Below, piece by piece: positions 7,625 through 16,128 of a stretch of DNA of 25,237 bases. How positions within the stretch are numbered: the first letter of the stretch is position 1; the number at the start of each line of letters is the position of its first letter. This stretch comes from a virus. The DNA lies in the IMG/VR virus record IMGVR_UViG_3300020169_000103, positions 1 to 25,237 of that record; one strand, given 5' to 3'. The notes beneath the pieces were generated by a model. That model made no database searches. It was not told the origin of the DNA and saw nothing but the letters and a program-made list of their open reading frames with translations. The translations under genes and the position numbers were made by a program.

Positions 7625-10036
7625 CTATCTACTGCCTCTAATTAAGCTCTGCAAAGCTTCCACTTTGTCCGGATTAACGGCACCGCCAGTAGCTCCGGTC
7701 GGCACTGAAACCAACATGTTAAGTAAACGATCAATTTCAAAGTTGTTTGCCATAACGGAGGCCCGTATCGTGGAATCTTGTATTCCTTGCGATAGCTGTT
7801 CGAGGTTGTTGCGTTTTTGCGTTAGAGCTAAGTTTTTAAGTTCAACAAGTTTATTAGCTTCTGTTTCAGGGTTAGTAAACACAGCATCCGGTTCTGGGAA
7901 AAGCATTGCCACTTTTTCCATTTCTGCAACAGGGAATCTTGGGTTAACAACCAAAGCGGATCGGCCAAGAATCATTAATCCACGCAAGAATTGTCGGTTT
8001 TGCTGCGTATCTTGGAAGGCTTCACGAGCCGCGGGTATTGCACCCCCAAACGTTTTATCCAAGAACACGTCGAACGCTGCGTAAGGACCGGTGCCGTTTC
8101 TAGCGGCTTTCATTGCATCTCTAAGAATTGTAGAGTCTTCTTTCGAAATAGAGGTCGGGTTTTCATTAGTACCGCCTTTTACAACAATACCTAACTGGTT
8201 GTCCAAGACTTCTAATTGATTGCCCGCCATAAGCTGAATACGTTGACGTGCAGCAACGTCTGCGGCAATCGTATCACTCAGGCCTTGCGCATCTTCAGGC
8301 ATGGTCACAATTTCAGGTCCAGATGCTCCGGCCCTGACGTAAGTTCGTCCACCGTCATACGACAACCTCACACCCAGACCTTCGATTTTGTAGGCTTTAG
8401 CTACAGGGGTAGTATCAGAAGGCATTGTCCCAATTTTGTAGCGTTGTGTTCCAGCCTGCATATTACCTGCACTGGCCAGTGCTATTGCTTCTTGGCCCTC
8501 TTTCGTTGTTATGTCAATGTAAGTGACCAAGCCTGTAGCATTATCGCGTAAAACTCTGTAATCGGGCTCCATGTTTTCTGCCGCCGAATAAAGCTCTACA
8601 GGTTTTGATCCTGCTTCTGCGGTGGGGTCTACAAGCAACAACGTGCCATCAACAGTGATTAATTGGCGTTTGTCTTCGGCAAAAACCACTTTTGATTTTT
8701 GTGTTTCTGGATCAAACCTAACTAACTGACCGCCAATTGAGTAAATGTTTTCGTCTTTACCGCTTTTGTTCTCAGCGATTATTTTACCGTCCGAACCTAT
8801 AAGTTGTTGACCCCTACCTAAAATAAAGGTTTCGTCCTCTTCTCCTAAATTAGAAGCTAGGGGTTTTTCGGGATTAGCGGGGTCTACTAAAATAGCGCCT
8901 TTAGCCAAAATGACTGGTTTGGTGTTTTCTCTACCTAAAAGAAGAAGACGCTGATCGTCTGCGGTCATATCATTATAAACACTTAAAGGAACACCTTTAA
9001 TTGTAGCTTCAGGCCTACCTTGTTCTGCGGCGTACTGTTGTCCCGCCATCTGCAAAGCGCCAAGACGCAGTTGCCTATCGTCGGCTGCTTGGGATTGTTT
9101 AAATTTGTTTAGCTCACCGGCTCGTGCGCCTATGTTACCTAACACAGGTTGAAATGCGCTTGCTAATTGTTCCGCGGGCGTCGCTCCGGGGCGTCCGGCA
9201 CCTGCCGCAAACCCTAAAGCACCTTGTGCTACGTCAAATAACATCTGCGCTTTAGTCATTTCACGTTGTTCGTTTAATACAGCCTCTTTTTGCGCAGGAT
9301 CATCTATCTGATTAAACATAGAAAGTGATTGATCGAACAACGATTGAAAGCGGTTTTCGGGCGCGGCGACACCGCCCGGTTCCATATACTGAACAGGGCC
9401 GCCTTGGTTAAAATTTACAGGAGCAGGCCCTCCGGGGACCTGTACAGGAGCTTCTGGAGCGCCCATATTAACAGTAGACATAATACCTTCTGCCATGGCC
9501 CCTTCTACTGGGGCTGACATCTCTTCGGCAGCTAATCCTCCAATACCTTGATCTACCGCTGCAATCTGCATTACAGGTTGAAGCAGAGTCAAAACTGATT
9601 CGGGCGTTTGTTGTGAATCTTCAGGTCCAACCACTTGCGCTAATTCTTGATAACGCTGTTCAATAGGTGCTGTATCGCCTCGAATACCGTTAATGACGGT
9701 TTCGTAATCTTCAGCGTTTTCCAAGTCCTGCATTTGGCCTGCATACTGAGTAAGCATTCCTTCTAATTCAGCCGGATCAATTCCTTGCTGCATAGCACCT
9801 TGGGCCGCTTCGTTAATATCAACGGAATTTGGGTCGATTGCGGGTAAACCGGGAGGCATCATCTGTGGTCCGGGAGCCGCGGGCATTGGCATAGGTGCCA
9901 TACCGCCGTCCTGCATGGGAATTACCCCACGACCCATCAAAATATCCTTTTGCGTAACGTTCCCATCACCACTTAGGTCTGGGAAAGCTGCGCCCCCTTT
10001 GGCAAACATCTGTCTGCCCATTACTTCTCTATTCAT
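7625..10036 (-). CDS. Structural protein with EF-hand/dockerin-like loop, 803 aa
   Basis: Residues 20-31 read DLSGDGNVTQKD, with D1, S3, D5, G6, N7, V8, T9 and D12 placed as in a calcium-binding EF-hand or dockerin loop. A DIL helix start follows. Around it are GG motifs (FAKGGAAFPD, MQDGGMAPMP) and, at 210-223, NQGGPVQYMEPGGV. Residues about 50-225 are Pro/Met/Gln-rich and acidic. The region from about 345 to 560 has repeated short beta-type units such as GAILVDPANPEKPLA and GTLLLVDPTAEAG. The C-terminal 250 residues look helical, with a mixed fold of unknown type. Both gene junctions are tight (TAATG at 10036, TAGATG at 7624), inside the block of giant virion genes. No enzyme signature is seen. 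A calcium-stabilised assembly role is inferred. Confidence 0.8.
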   Translation of the reverse strand: MNREVMGRQMFAKGGAAFPDLSGDGNVTQKDILMGRGVIPMQDGGMAPMPMPAAPGPQMMPPGLPAIDPNSVDINEAAQGAMQQGIDPAELEGMLTQYAGQMQDLENAEDYETVINGIRGDTAPIEQRYQELAQVVGPEDSQQTPESVLTLLQPVMQIAAVDQGIGGLAAEEMSAPVEGAMAEGIMSTVNMGAPEAPVQVPGGPAPVNFNQGGPVQYMEPGGVAAPENRFQSLFDQSLSMFNQIDDPAQKEAVLNEQREMTKAQMLFDVAQGALGFAAGAGRPGATPAEQLASAFQPVLGNIGARAGELNKFKQSQAADDRQLRLGALQMAGQQYAAEQGRPEATIKGVPLSVYNDMTADDQRLLLLGRENTKPVILAKGAILVDPANPEKPLASNLGEEDETFILGRGQQLIGSDGKIIAENKSGKDENIYSIGGQLVRFDPETQKSKVVFAEDKRQLITVDGTLLLVDPTAEAGSKPVELYSAAENMEPDYRVLRDNATGLVTYIDITTKEGQEAIALASAGNMQAGTQRYKIGTMPSDTTPVAKAYKIEGLGVRLSYDGGRTYVRAGASGPEIVTMPEDAQGLSDTIAADVAARQRIQLMAGNQLEVLDNQLGIVVKGGTNENPTSISKEDSTILRDAMKAARNGTGPYAAFDVFLDKTFGGAIPAAREAFQDTQQNRQFLRGLMILGRSALVVNPRFPVAEMEKVAMLFPEPDAVFTNPETEANKLVELKNLALTQKRNNLEQLSQGIQDSTIRASVMANNFEIDRLLNMLVSVPTGATGGAVNPDKVEALQSLIRGSR

Positions 10037-13000
10037 TAAAATAACCCCGCTGATTTAGCACCTGCCGCTGCCGACAAGCCCGCTACACCCAAGCCCAATA
10101 TTGATTGAGCCGGTGATACACTTCCGCCAGATTGCTGTGATATGGCCATCTGACTAGACGGCGCACCTTTATATATGTCAGATAAGAAACCTACACGCTG
10201 GTAAGGCTCGTACATTTGCTCGACTTCTGTCTTACGAGTAGCTTCCAGAACCGCCTGATCTTGTGCTTGCTGTTGCTTACCAACATCGAAGATAAAGCCT
10301 GCTTCTTTCTGACCCAGATTTTGTTGTAGTTCGCCAAGAGCGCCTTGACGTAAGCCAAGTTGGCTAAGTCCTTCACCTTGCTGAAGCGCAAGCTGACCGT
10401 AACTTGTTCCAAGACCCGCGATACCTTCGCCCATTCGGCCTTGTAGCTCGGAGCCTTGTAAACCAAGCGCCCCACCTGCTTGTGAACCCTGCATAGCCAT
10501 TTGTGCTTGGCTTTGACCCAACTGACCAGATTGACTGGCCAACTGACCCGCCAATTGTTCGGCAGATATACCAAGTTGTGCGGCTCTGTTTGCAATGTCC
10601 GCCTGCTGGTTTACACCCTGCATGGCTAACGCGCCTGTTTGTTGGCCTAATTGACCAGCTAACTGCGCTGCACTCATGCCTGTTTGTGCCGCAAGCGATT
10701 GTAGGTTCATACCTGTTGTAGCCAGTGCGTTTGCATTGGCTGACGCCATTTGCTCTGCACTTAAACCTAACTGACCGGCCTGATTCAGAGCCGCTAGACC
10801 CATCTGACCGCCTTGCTGTGCGCTTGCCTGTGCTAATTGTGCTGCATTTAGGCCCATTTGAGCGCCTTGCTGCGCTCCAGATTGACCGAGTTGTGCTGCC
10901 TGCATTCCAAGTTGAGCGCCCTGTTGCGCGGCGGATAGTCCAGATTGCGTAATAAGCTGTTCAGCCGACATTCCTGTCTGAGCCTGTTGATTAATTAACT
11001 GACCCGCAAGCTGTTCGGCTGAAATACCCATCTGCGCAGCTTGTCCAGCCAATTGGCCTTCTAACTGTGATGCGCTAATACCAAGCTGACCCGCTAATTG
11101 TTGTGCAGATATACCTGTTTGAGCTTGTTGTTGAGCCGTGGTCGCTGCTAATTGTTCAGCGGATAAGCCTAACTGACCTGCTTGCTGTGAGGTCGATGCG
11201 AGTAATTGTTGTGCTGAAAGTCCTGTTTGAGCCTGTTGATTAATCAACTGACCGGCTAATTGCTCTGTAGAAATACCCATTTGAGCGGCTTGTCCAGCTA
11301 ACTGACCCTGCAATTGAGCAGAAGACATACCAAGCTGACCGGCTAATTGCTCGGCAGATTGACCTAACTGGCCTGATTGAGCCAAGTTTGAGGCGGCAAG
11401 CTGTTCCGCGGACAATGCTTGTTGTCCTACGTTTAAAGCACCTTGTTGTGCCATTTGCTCGGCAGACATACCCAACTGACCCGCTTGAGCCAAGTTTGAA
11501 GACGCTAACTGACTTGCACCTTGCGCCAATTGACCTTGCTGACCAAACGCTGACAGTCCTAATTGACCGCTTTGAGTTAAACCCTGCTGCGCCAACTGTT
11601 CTGCGGACATACCTGTTGTAGCTGCCAATTGCTCGGCAGATAGTCCCAATTGACCTTGCTGTTGTGCTGTTCGTGCCGCAAGTTCTTCCGCAGACAAACC
11701 TAGTGTACCAGCGGCTTGAGCCGCGGCCATACCTGCCTGAGAACCTTGCGCCCCCAGTGCGCCAGTAAGTTGTGCGGCTTGTTGAGCCCTAGCTTGTTGT
11801 GATTCAAAGGCTTGTTGCGCTCTTTGTGAAGCACTTTCAAAGCCTTGTTGACGCATACCGGCAGCGGTACGACCCTGCTGTTCCAGTATGTTTCTTTGTA
11901 ATTCTTGTTCAGCTACCGCCTGACGTGATCCGCCAAAGGCACCAGCGCCAACTGCTTGTGCGCCAACTTGCTGCTGCTGAATATTACCCGCACGTTGAAT
12001 ATCCGCTAAAGCTTGCTGAACGGCGGCATCTTCATATTGATTCATAAACGAACCAGCCGAAGCAGGATCGTATGCACCCGTAGTACCGGCTAAACCAGCA
12101 ATACCTGATTGAGCAGTTTGTGTTCCTAATGCTCCGGCTTGTTGTAAAGCTTGTGCAGCATCGGATGTGATGCCCCTAGCGCCGGAGATTGCGGTTTGAG
12201 TCTGCTGTGCCGCCTGTTGTGCTGCTGTTTGTCCACCTGATCTAGCTTGTCCTGCAACATTTCTAGCCGCTGTCGCAACATCATCAATTCCTCCAATAGC
12301 TCTTTCATAAGCGCCTATTCCGCCAGCACCAGCAGCTTGTGCGTCTGTTCTAGCTTGTCCACTTACACCACTTAAACCCTGACTAGCTTGTTGGGCCGCG
12401 AGCCGTGCTGCATCGGTAGCACCCGCTACACCTGCACCTGTTTGTTGAGCCGCGAGCCGTGCTGCATCGGATACACCACCTAAACCTGCCGCCGTTCCAG
12501 CCGCACCTAGTCTTGCACCTAGTCCTGCTTGAGCAGCAGCATCTGCACCGGCTAACCCGGCTGCGCCAAGAGCTTGTTGTCCACCAGCCGATTGGGCTCG
12601 TGCGGCCTGAATGGCTGCGTTTGTTGCAGTGCCTGCTTCTTGTGCCGCTTGTAAACCGCCAATACCTGCTTGTGTAAGACCTGCACCAGCGCCAGTAACG
12701 GCCTGACGTGCATTTGCAATAGCGGCAGCAGAATCTGTACCTGATTGTAGAGCCGATGCTTGCGCTCCCGCGCCCGCGGCACGAGCTTGTTCTTGCGCAG
12801 TCCCAGCGGCAGACCCTAAATCGGTTTGTCCAGTAAGAGCTTGTTGTCTTGCATTAGCCGCTACCGTTCCTAAATCCTGACCGCTTTGTTGGGCAAGTGC
12901 CCTAGCATTTAAAGCTTCTTGAGCGGCGGTATTAAGCCCGGTTTGACCCGCAGTGGCAGTTTGTTGTCCGGCTAAAGTGGCAGCATTAAGCCCGGTTTGA

Positions 13001-13719
13001 CCCGCAGTAGCGGTCTGTTGCGCGGCTAAAGCCGCTGCATCTAAACCTGTTTGTGCCGCACCAGCTTGCAGTACACCAGCTTGTCCAGCGGTAGAAGCCA
13101 AGTTTCGGGAAGCTAGGTCAGCGGCGGCGAGTTGAGTACCTAATGTATCTCTTGTACCTGTTTCAGCGGCACGATTAGCCGCTTGAAGGGCCAACGCATT
13201 GGCCGCGGTATTAGCAGATTCAGCACCTGAAATTACGCCGGGAATGTTAGCTGCGGCAGTACCAAGAGCAGTTTGACCTCCGCCCGCTGCTGTTCTACCG
13301 CCCAGTGCGGCGGCATCCAAAGCATTTTGTGCGGCGGTCGTTGCCGTGCCGCCCGCAGTAATAGCACCAGCAATCCCTGTTTGTGCCGCTTCAATCTGTC
13401 CGGGTATGTTAGCCGCGCCTGCGGTCATAAGTGCTGACGCTTCGTCTTGGAAAGGCTTGGCATTTGTCATAACACTGCCCATGGCGGATTGTGCGTCGCC
13501 AAGGGTAAAACCAGCTTCTTCTAAATAAGGTTGATACCCGCCAATACCGGCTTCTGCTAATTCAGTTGCCTTGATTTGTAGGCCGGACATTTCCGCGACC
13601 ATATAGGGCGGAATAGTTTGTCCTTGGTCAGCGAGAGCTTTTGCAGATTGTAAGAGGCCTAGTTTATAAGCCTCAATTTCCGGTGCTTCGCGGACTATCT
13701 GTGTGGATTGTTCAGCCAT
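10036..13719 (-). CDS. Giant Ala/Gln/Gly-rich helical repeat protein, 1227 aa
   Basis: Most of the protein is low-complexity Ala, Gln, Gly, Leu and Ser. The C-terminal half is built from units beginning G[LIM]SAEQL, spaced 11 or 18 residues apart, for example LSAEQLAATTAQQQAQTGI then SAQQLAGQLGISASQL. Since 18 is 11 plus 7, this fits mixed hendecad and heptad coiled coils. The N-terminal half has 18-residue units (TGLNAATLAGQQTATAGQ). Between them, about residues 555-650, is a less repetitive segment with FMNQYEDAAVQQALADIQRA and GAGAFGGSRQAVAEQEL. The last 40 residues are hydrophobic and Gly/Ala-rich (ILGLGVAGLSAAAGAKSAG). A long fibrous helical assembly inside the virion or across the envelope, such as an ejection conduit or a ruler, is inferred. 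The start and stop both form TAATG junctions. Confidence 0.8.
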   Translation of the reverse strand: MAEQSTQIVREAPEIEAYKLGLLQSAKALADQGQTIPPYMVAEMSGLQIKATELAEAGIGGYQPYLEEAGFTLGDAQSAMGSVMTNAKPFQDEASALMTAGAANIPGQIEAAQTGIAGAITAGGTATTAAQNALDAAALGGRTAAGGGQTALGTAAANIPGVISGAESANTAANALALQAANRAAETGTRDTLGTQLAAADLASRNLASTAGQAGVLQAGAAQTGLDAAALAAQQTATAGQTGLNAATLAGQQTATAGQTGLNTAAQEALNARALAQQSGQDLGTVAANARQQALTGQTDLGSAAGTAQEQARAAGAGAQASALQSGTDSAAAIANARQAVTGAGAGLTQAGIGGLQAAQEAGTATNAAIQAARAQSAGGQQALGAAGLAGADAAAQAGLGARLGAAGTAAGLGGVSDAARLAAQQTGAGVAGATDAARLAAQQASQGLSGVSGQARTDAQAAGAGGIGAYERAIGGIDDVATAARNVAGQARSGGQTAAQQAAQQTQTAISGARGITSDAAQALQQAGALGTQTAQSGIAGLAGTTGAYDPASAGSFMNQYEDAAVQQALADIQRAGNIQQQQVGAQAVGAGAFGGSRQAVAEQELQRNILEQQGRTAAGMRQQGFESASQRAQQAFESQQARAQQAAQLTGALGAQGSQAGMAAAQAAGTLGLSAEELAARTAQQQGQLGLSAEQLAATTGMSAEQLAQQGLTQSGQLGLSAFGQQGQLAQGASQLASSNLAQAGQLGMSAEQMAQQGALNVGQQALSAEQLAASNLAQSGQLGQSAEQLAGQLGMSSAQLQGQLAGQAAQMGISTEQLAGQLINQQAQTGLSAQQLLASTSQQAGQLGLSAEQLAATTAQQQAQTGISAQQLAGQLGISASQLEGQLAGQAAQMGISAEQLAGQLINQQAQTGMSAEQLITQSGLSAAQQGAQLGMQAAQLGQSGAQQGAQMGLNAAQLAQASAQQGGQMGLAALNQAGQLGLSAEQMASANANALATTGMNLQSLAAQTGMSAAQLAGQLGQQTGALAMQGVNQQADIANRAAQLGISAEQLAGQLASQSGQLGQSQAQMAMQGSQAGGALGLQGSELQGRMGEGIAGLGTSYGQLALQQGEGLSQLGLRQGALGELQQNLGQKEAGFIFDVGKQQQAQDQAVLEATRKTEVEQMYEPYQRVGFLSDIYKGAPSSQMAISQQSGGSVSPAQSILGLGVAGLSAAAGAKSAGLF

Positions 13720-15602
13720 TACGCCGTAGCCCTCCCACGGCTCTCAAGATTACGCATTACTGAATACATATTCTGGATTCCGTTGTTAAGATTTCCGTTT
13801 CCTAAACCACGTACTGCATCGGTAGTCATTACAAACTCACCGGGCATCAACATGGCTCGAACGCTATCTTCACCCGGAGTACCCTCAGTAGGAGCTATGC
13901 CGCCTGTGCGACGCGGGAAGATGAGTCCACCATCTGCGGCAGATTGGTATCCTTGTGTCACGTAAGGTCGTGCAAAAGGTCCGCCGGGGGTACTAGCTGT
14001 TAAGTAATTTTGTGGGTTTAGTGGAGGTAATGCCGCTACCTGTTCAGGCGGGTTGTAACCTACTAAATCCTCTTCTTCAAAAGCCGTTGCGTTAGCAACA
14101 GGTTCATATTGACCTGTTTCTTGGTTTAACTGCAACTGACCTAAGTTGTGTACAAGGTACTTACCGGGATCAGCGTCGATCAGGTCTCTACCTGTAGTAG
14201 GTGTACCGTCAGGGTTGTAGTCTAAGAAGTTAGCTTGCTCTATTTCAGGTACTTCAAAGAAGCCCGCACCCGTCGCCGCAGCCGTTCCAAGCGCCGCCAT
14301 GGGGCCGTATCGTCTAAGTAAATTAGGTGTTAACTCAGAAGCAACCAGCTTTGCACCTTCTAACTGAGCGGCGGTTGCATTTACTGGGTTTATTTTTTGA
14401 GCATCTAAAACATCAGTTACGCTAGTGCTTTCGGGGAAGAAGGCGTTTTTCATGCCTTCTCCAAAACCAATTTCGTCTCCCGGTGTCAAAGCGCCTTTAA
14501 CGCTTTCGTAGAATCCGGGTGGTTTGGTCAACTCGGTTGCCGCGTCCGTACCTGTATCTACTACGGTATCCAGTAATTTAGTTCCTGTTTGTGCCGTGCC
14601 GCCTGCGCTTACAGACGGAATATTGAGGCTTTCGCCTGCAATAATCATGTTTGGATCAGTAATTTGTGGATTAGCCGCCATCAAAGCGTCAACAGAAGTG
14701 TTGTTTGCTTGAGCAATTTGACTCAAAGTATCGCCTTGCTGAATGGGTTGAGATGCAAGTGAAGTCGCAGATTCCGTTACTTTAGCTACTTCTGCACCCG
14801 GTGTTGGTACATAATCAGAGAAGAAAGACTCTTTAAAGCCTCCCAAGCTTCCGCTTGTAGCACCTTCAGTAAATCCAGATACCGTTTGACCCACACGTGA
14901 AGTAAATCCAGAAGCCGCTTCGCTAATGTTTCCAGTAAAGGAACCCGTGTTTCCAGTGAAACCAGCAGTGACACCACCGACAGCACCAGATATAAGTGCA
15001 GACTTGAGAGCGTCTTTTATACTACCACCGTTTATAAGTGTTCCAATACCTGAACCAAGCGCCGCACCGTATATAGGTCCGAGAGGCGTGAACGCCAATG
15101 CAATAGGTAAGATAATAGGAGCGACTTTTTTGACGATTTTAACAACCGCCTTAACCACTTTTTTAATAGCCTTACCAATTCCTTTGAATAGTTTCTTCAA
15201 AAAGAACTCAGGTAGGCCTGTCGTAGGGTTAAGATCGTTAGCTTCTGCGCCAACAACATAAGCTTCAGGGTCTTCAACCCCGGCTTCTGTAAGAATATCG
15301 TAGATACGTTGCTTCATTACCTCGTCTTCGAGGAATTGTGCGGGGATGACTAATTCACCCTCTGCAACGTGGGCCAGCATGTTGTCTTCGTTTCGACCAT
15401 ACTTCGCCATGCGCTCTGCAAGCGCCGGAAATTGTGCTATACCGTTGTCACCAAACTCTTCTTTAGCATCGACTTCGGAATCATCTCCGTAAACTTTTTC
15501 GAGTTCGTCATCTTCCATGACAAAATCGCCAATACCACCGGTCGGGACTTCCAGTTCTTCTAATTCTTCGGTTTCTTCAACCATTAATGCTTCTTTTGCC
15601 AT
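13719..15602 (-). CDS. LysM-containing virion protein with cationic amphipathic helix and hydrophobic segment, 627 aa
   Basis: The order is an acidic N-terminus (1-50), a segment with LAHVAEGELVIPAQFLEDE (77-94), then a strongly cationic amphipathic helix (FFLKKLFKGIGKAIKKVVKA, 133-152, continuing to 160). A hydrophobic glycine-rich stretch follows (161-190), then a Gly/Ser/Thr region. A LysM domain lies at about 286-329, with QQGDTLSQIAQANNTSVDAL and, near its end, AGESLNIP. A linker rich in Ala/Pro ends with DGGLIFPRRTGGI (557-569) and a conserved-looking tail (APTEGTPGEDSVRAMLMPGE, then FVMTTDAVRGLGNGN). LysM binds peptidoglycan. No lytic enzyme domain is present, so it is not an endolysin. 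Cell-wall binding plus a membrane-active helix fits a protein released at infection to cross the envelope. This role is inferred. Confidence 0.85.
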   Translation of the reverse strand: MAKEALMVEETEELEELEVPTGGIGDFVMEDDELEKVYGDDSEVDAKEEFGDNGIAQFPALAERMAKYGRNEDNMLAHVAEGELVIPAQFLEDEVMKQRIYDILTEAGVEDPEAYVVGAEANDLNPTTGLPEFFLKKLFKGIGKAIKKVVKAVVKIVKKVAPIILPIALAFTPLGPIYGAALGSGIGTLINGGSIKDALKSALISGAVGGVTAGFTGNTGSFTGNISEAASGFTSRVGQTVSGFTEGATSGSLGGFKESFFSDYVPTPGAEVAKVTESATSLASQPIQQGDTLSQIAQANNTSVDALMAANPQITDPNMIIAGESLNIPSVSAGGTAQTGTKLLDTVVDTGTDAATELTKPPGFYESVKGALTPGDEIGFGEGMKNAFFPESTSVTDVLDAQKINPVNATAAQLEGAKLVASELTPNLLRRYGPMAALGTAAATGAGFFEVPEIEQANFLDYNPDGTPTTGRDLIDADPGKYLVHNLGQLQLNQETGQYEPVANATAFEEEDLVGYNPPEQVAALPPLNPQNYLTASTPGGPFARPYVTQGYQSAADGGLIFPRRTGGIAPTEGTPGEDSVRAMLMPGEFVMTTDAVRGLGNGNLNNGIQNMYSVMRNLESRGRATA

Positions 15603-15835
15603 TATCCCGCTCCACCAGTAATGCTTTCAGGCATGGTTACCTGTATTATTGTACTTCGGTTCTCTCCTCCAGTCCATGAAGAACCACATTCAGGGCAATT
15701 CCCGCTCGGATATGACGCTATTTCCTCCGGAGTATCTACCTTATTAGTACAGTTAGCACAATGTACCATGTCTGTGCTAGTGGAAGGTTTCCACTGGCTG
15801 CCATCCGGCATATTAATTACTGTTCCATCACTCAT
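15602..15835 (-). CDS. Small zinc-ribbon protein, 77 aa
   Basis: Two CxxC pairs, C26-A-N-C29 and C47-P-E-C50, are 17 residues apart with H25 beside the first. This is the layout of a zinc ribbon. The rest is short: an N-terminal MPDGSQWKPST strand region and a C-terminal IIQVTMPESITGG. It sits between two virion genes, with TAATG junctions on both sides (15835 and 15602), so it is most likely made together with them. It could be a small virion component that needs zinc for its fold, or an assembly factor. A transcription role for the ribbon cannot be excluded. I do not recognise a named family. Confidence 0.8.
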   Translation of the reverse strand: MSDGTVINMPDGSQWKPSTSTDMVHCANCTNKVDTPEEIASYPSGNCPECGSSWTGGENRSTIIQVTMPESITGGAG

Positions 15836-16128
15836 TATGTTGTCACCGTGACGTTACCCACGGCCCCCGCTGCTTGTGATCCTCTCAGGTACGGCTTGTT
15901 AGCTACAGTTATGCGCAATTCATCGCCGTACTGAAAAATACCACCAAGAGGAAGGTTATAGTTGTCGGTCTGTAAGTTTGGCAACGTCAAAGCTGACGCC
16001 TGCCACGGACCGGGGTTGTTTACTTGTTGTAGAAAAACCGAGAAGGCACGAGTAACCTCTGCCATATACTCTGCATTGTAATCAGAGGGGGCATTTGGGA
16101 ATAGTGGTTGTACTAAGCCTCTACTCAT
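15835..16128 (-). CDS. Conserved phage protein, 97 aa
   Basis: The protein starts MSRGLVQPLFPNAPSDYNAE and includes VFLQQVNNPGPWQASALTLP and LPLGGIFQYGDELRITVANK, ending in a hydrophobic VGNVTVTT strand. It has a short helical N-terminal half and a beta-rich C-terminal half, with no membrane segment. The start overlaps the stop of the 647-aa gene by four bases (ATGA, 16125-16128) and the stop forms TAATG with the zinc-ribbon gene. I recall similar small genes after the tail hub-like gene of marine phages, usually unnamed. Its place suggests a minor tail or neck protein. Confidence 0.8.
   Translation of the reverse strand: MSRGLVQPLFPNAPSDYNAEYMAEVTRAFSVFLQQVNNPGPWQASALTLPNLQTDNYNLPLGGIFQYGDELRITVANKPYLRGSQAAGAVGNVTVTT

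Noticed and set aside
13719-15602. Endolysin, because of the LysM domain
   Set aside because: No hydrolase, amidase or transglycosylase motif is visible, and the length and tail motifs fit a virion protein.
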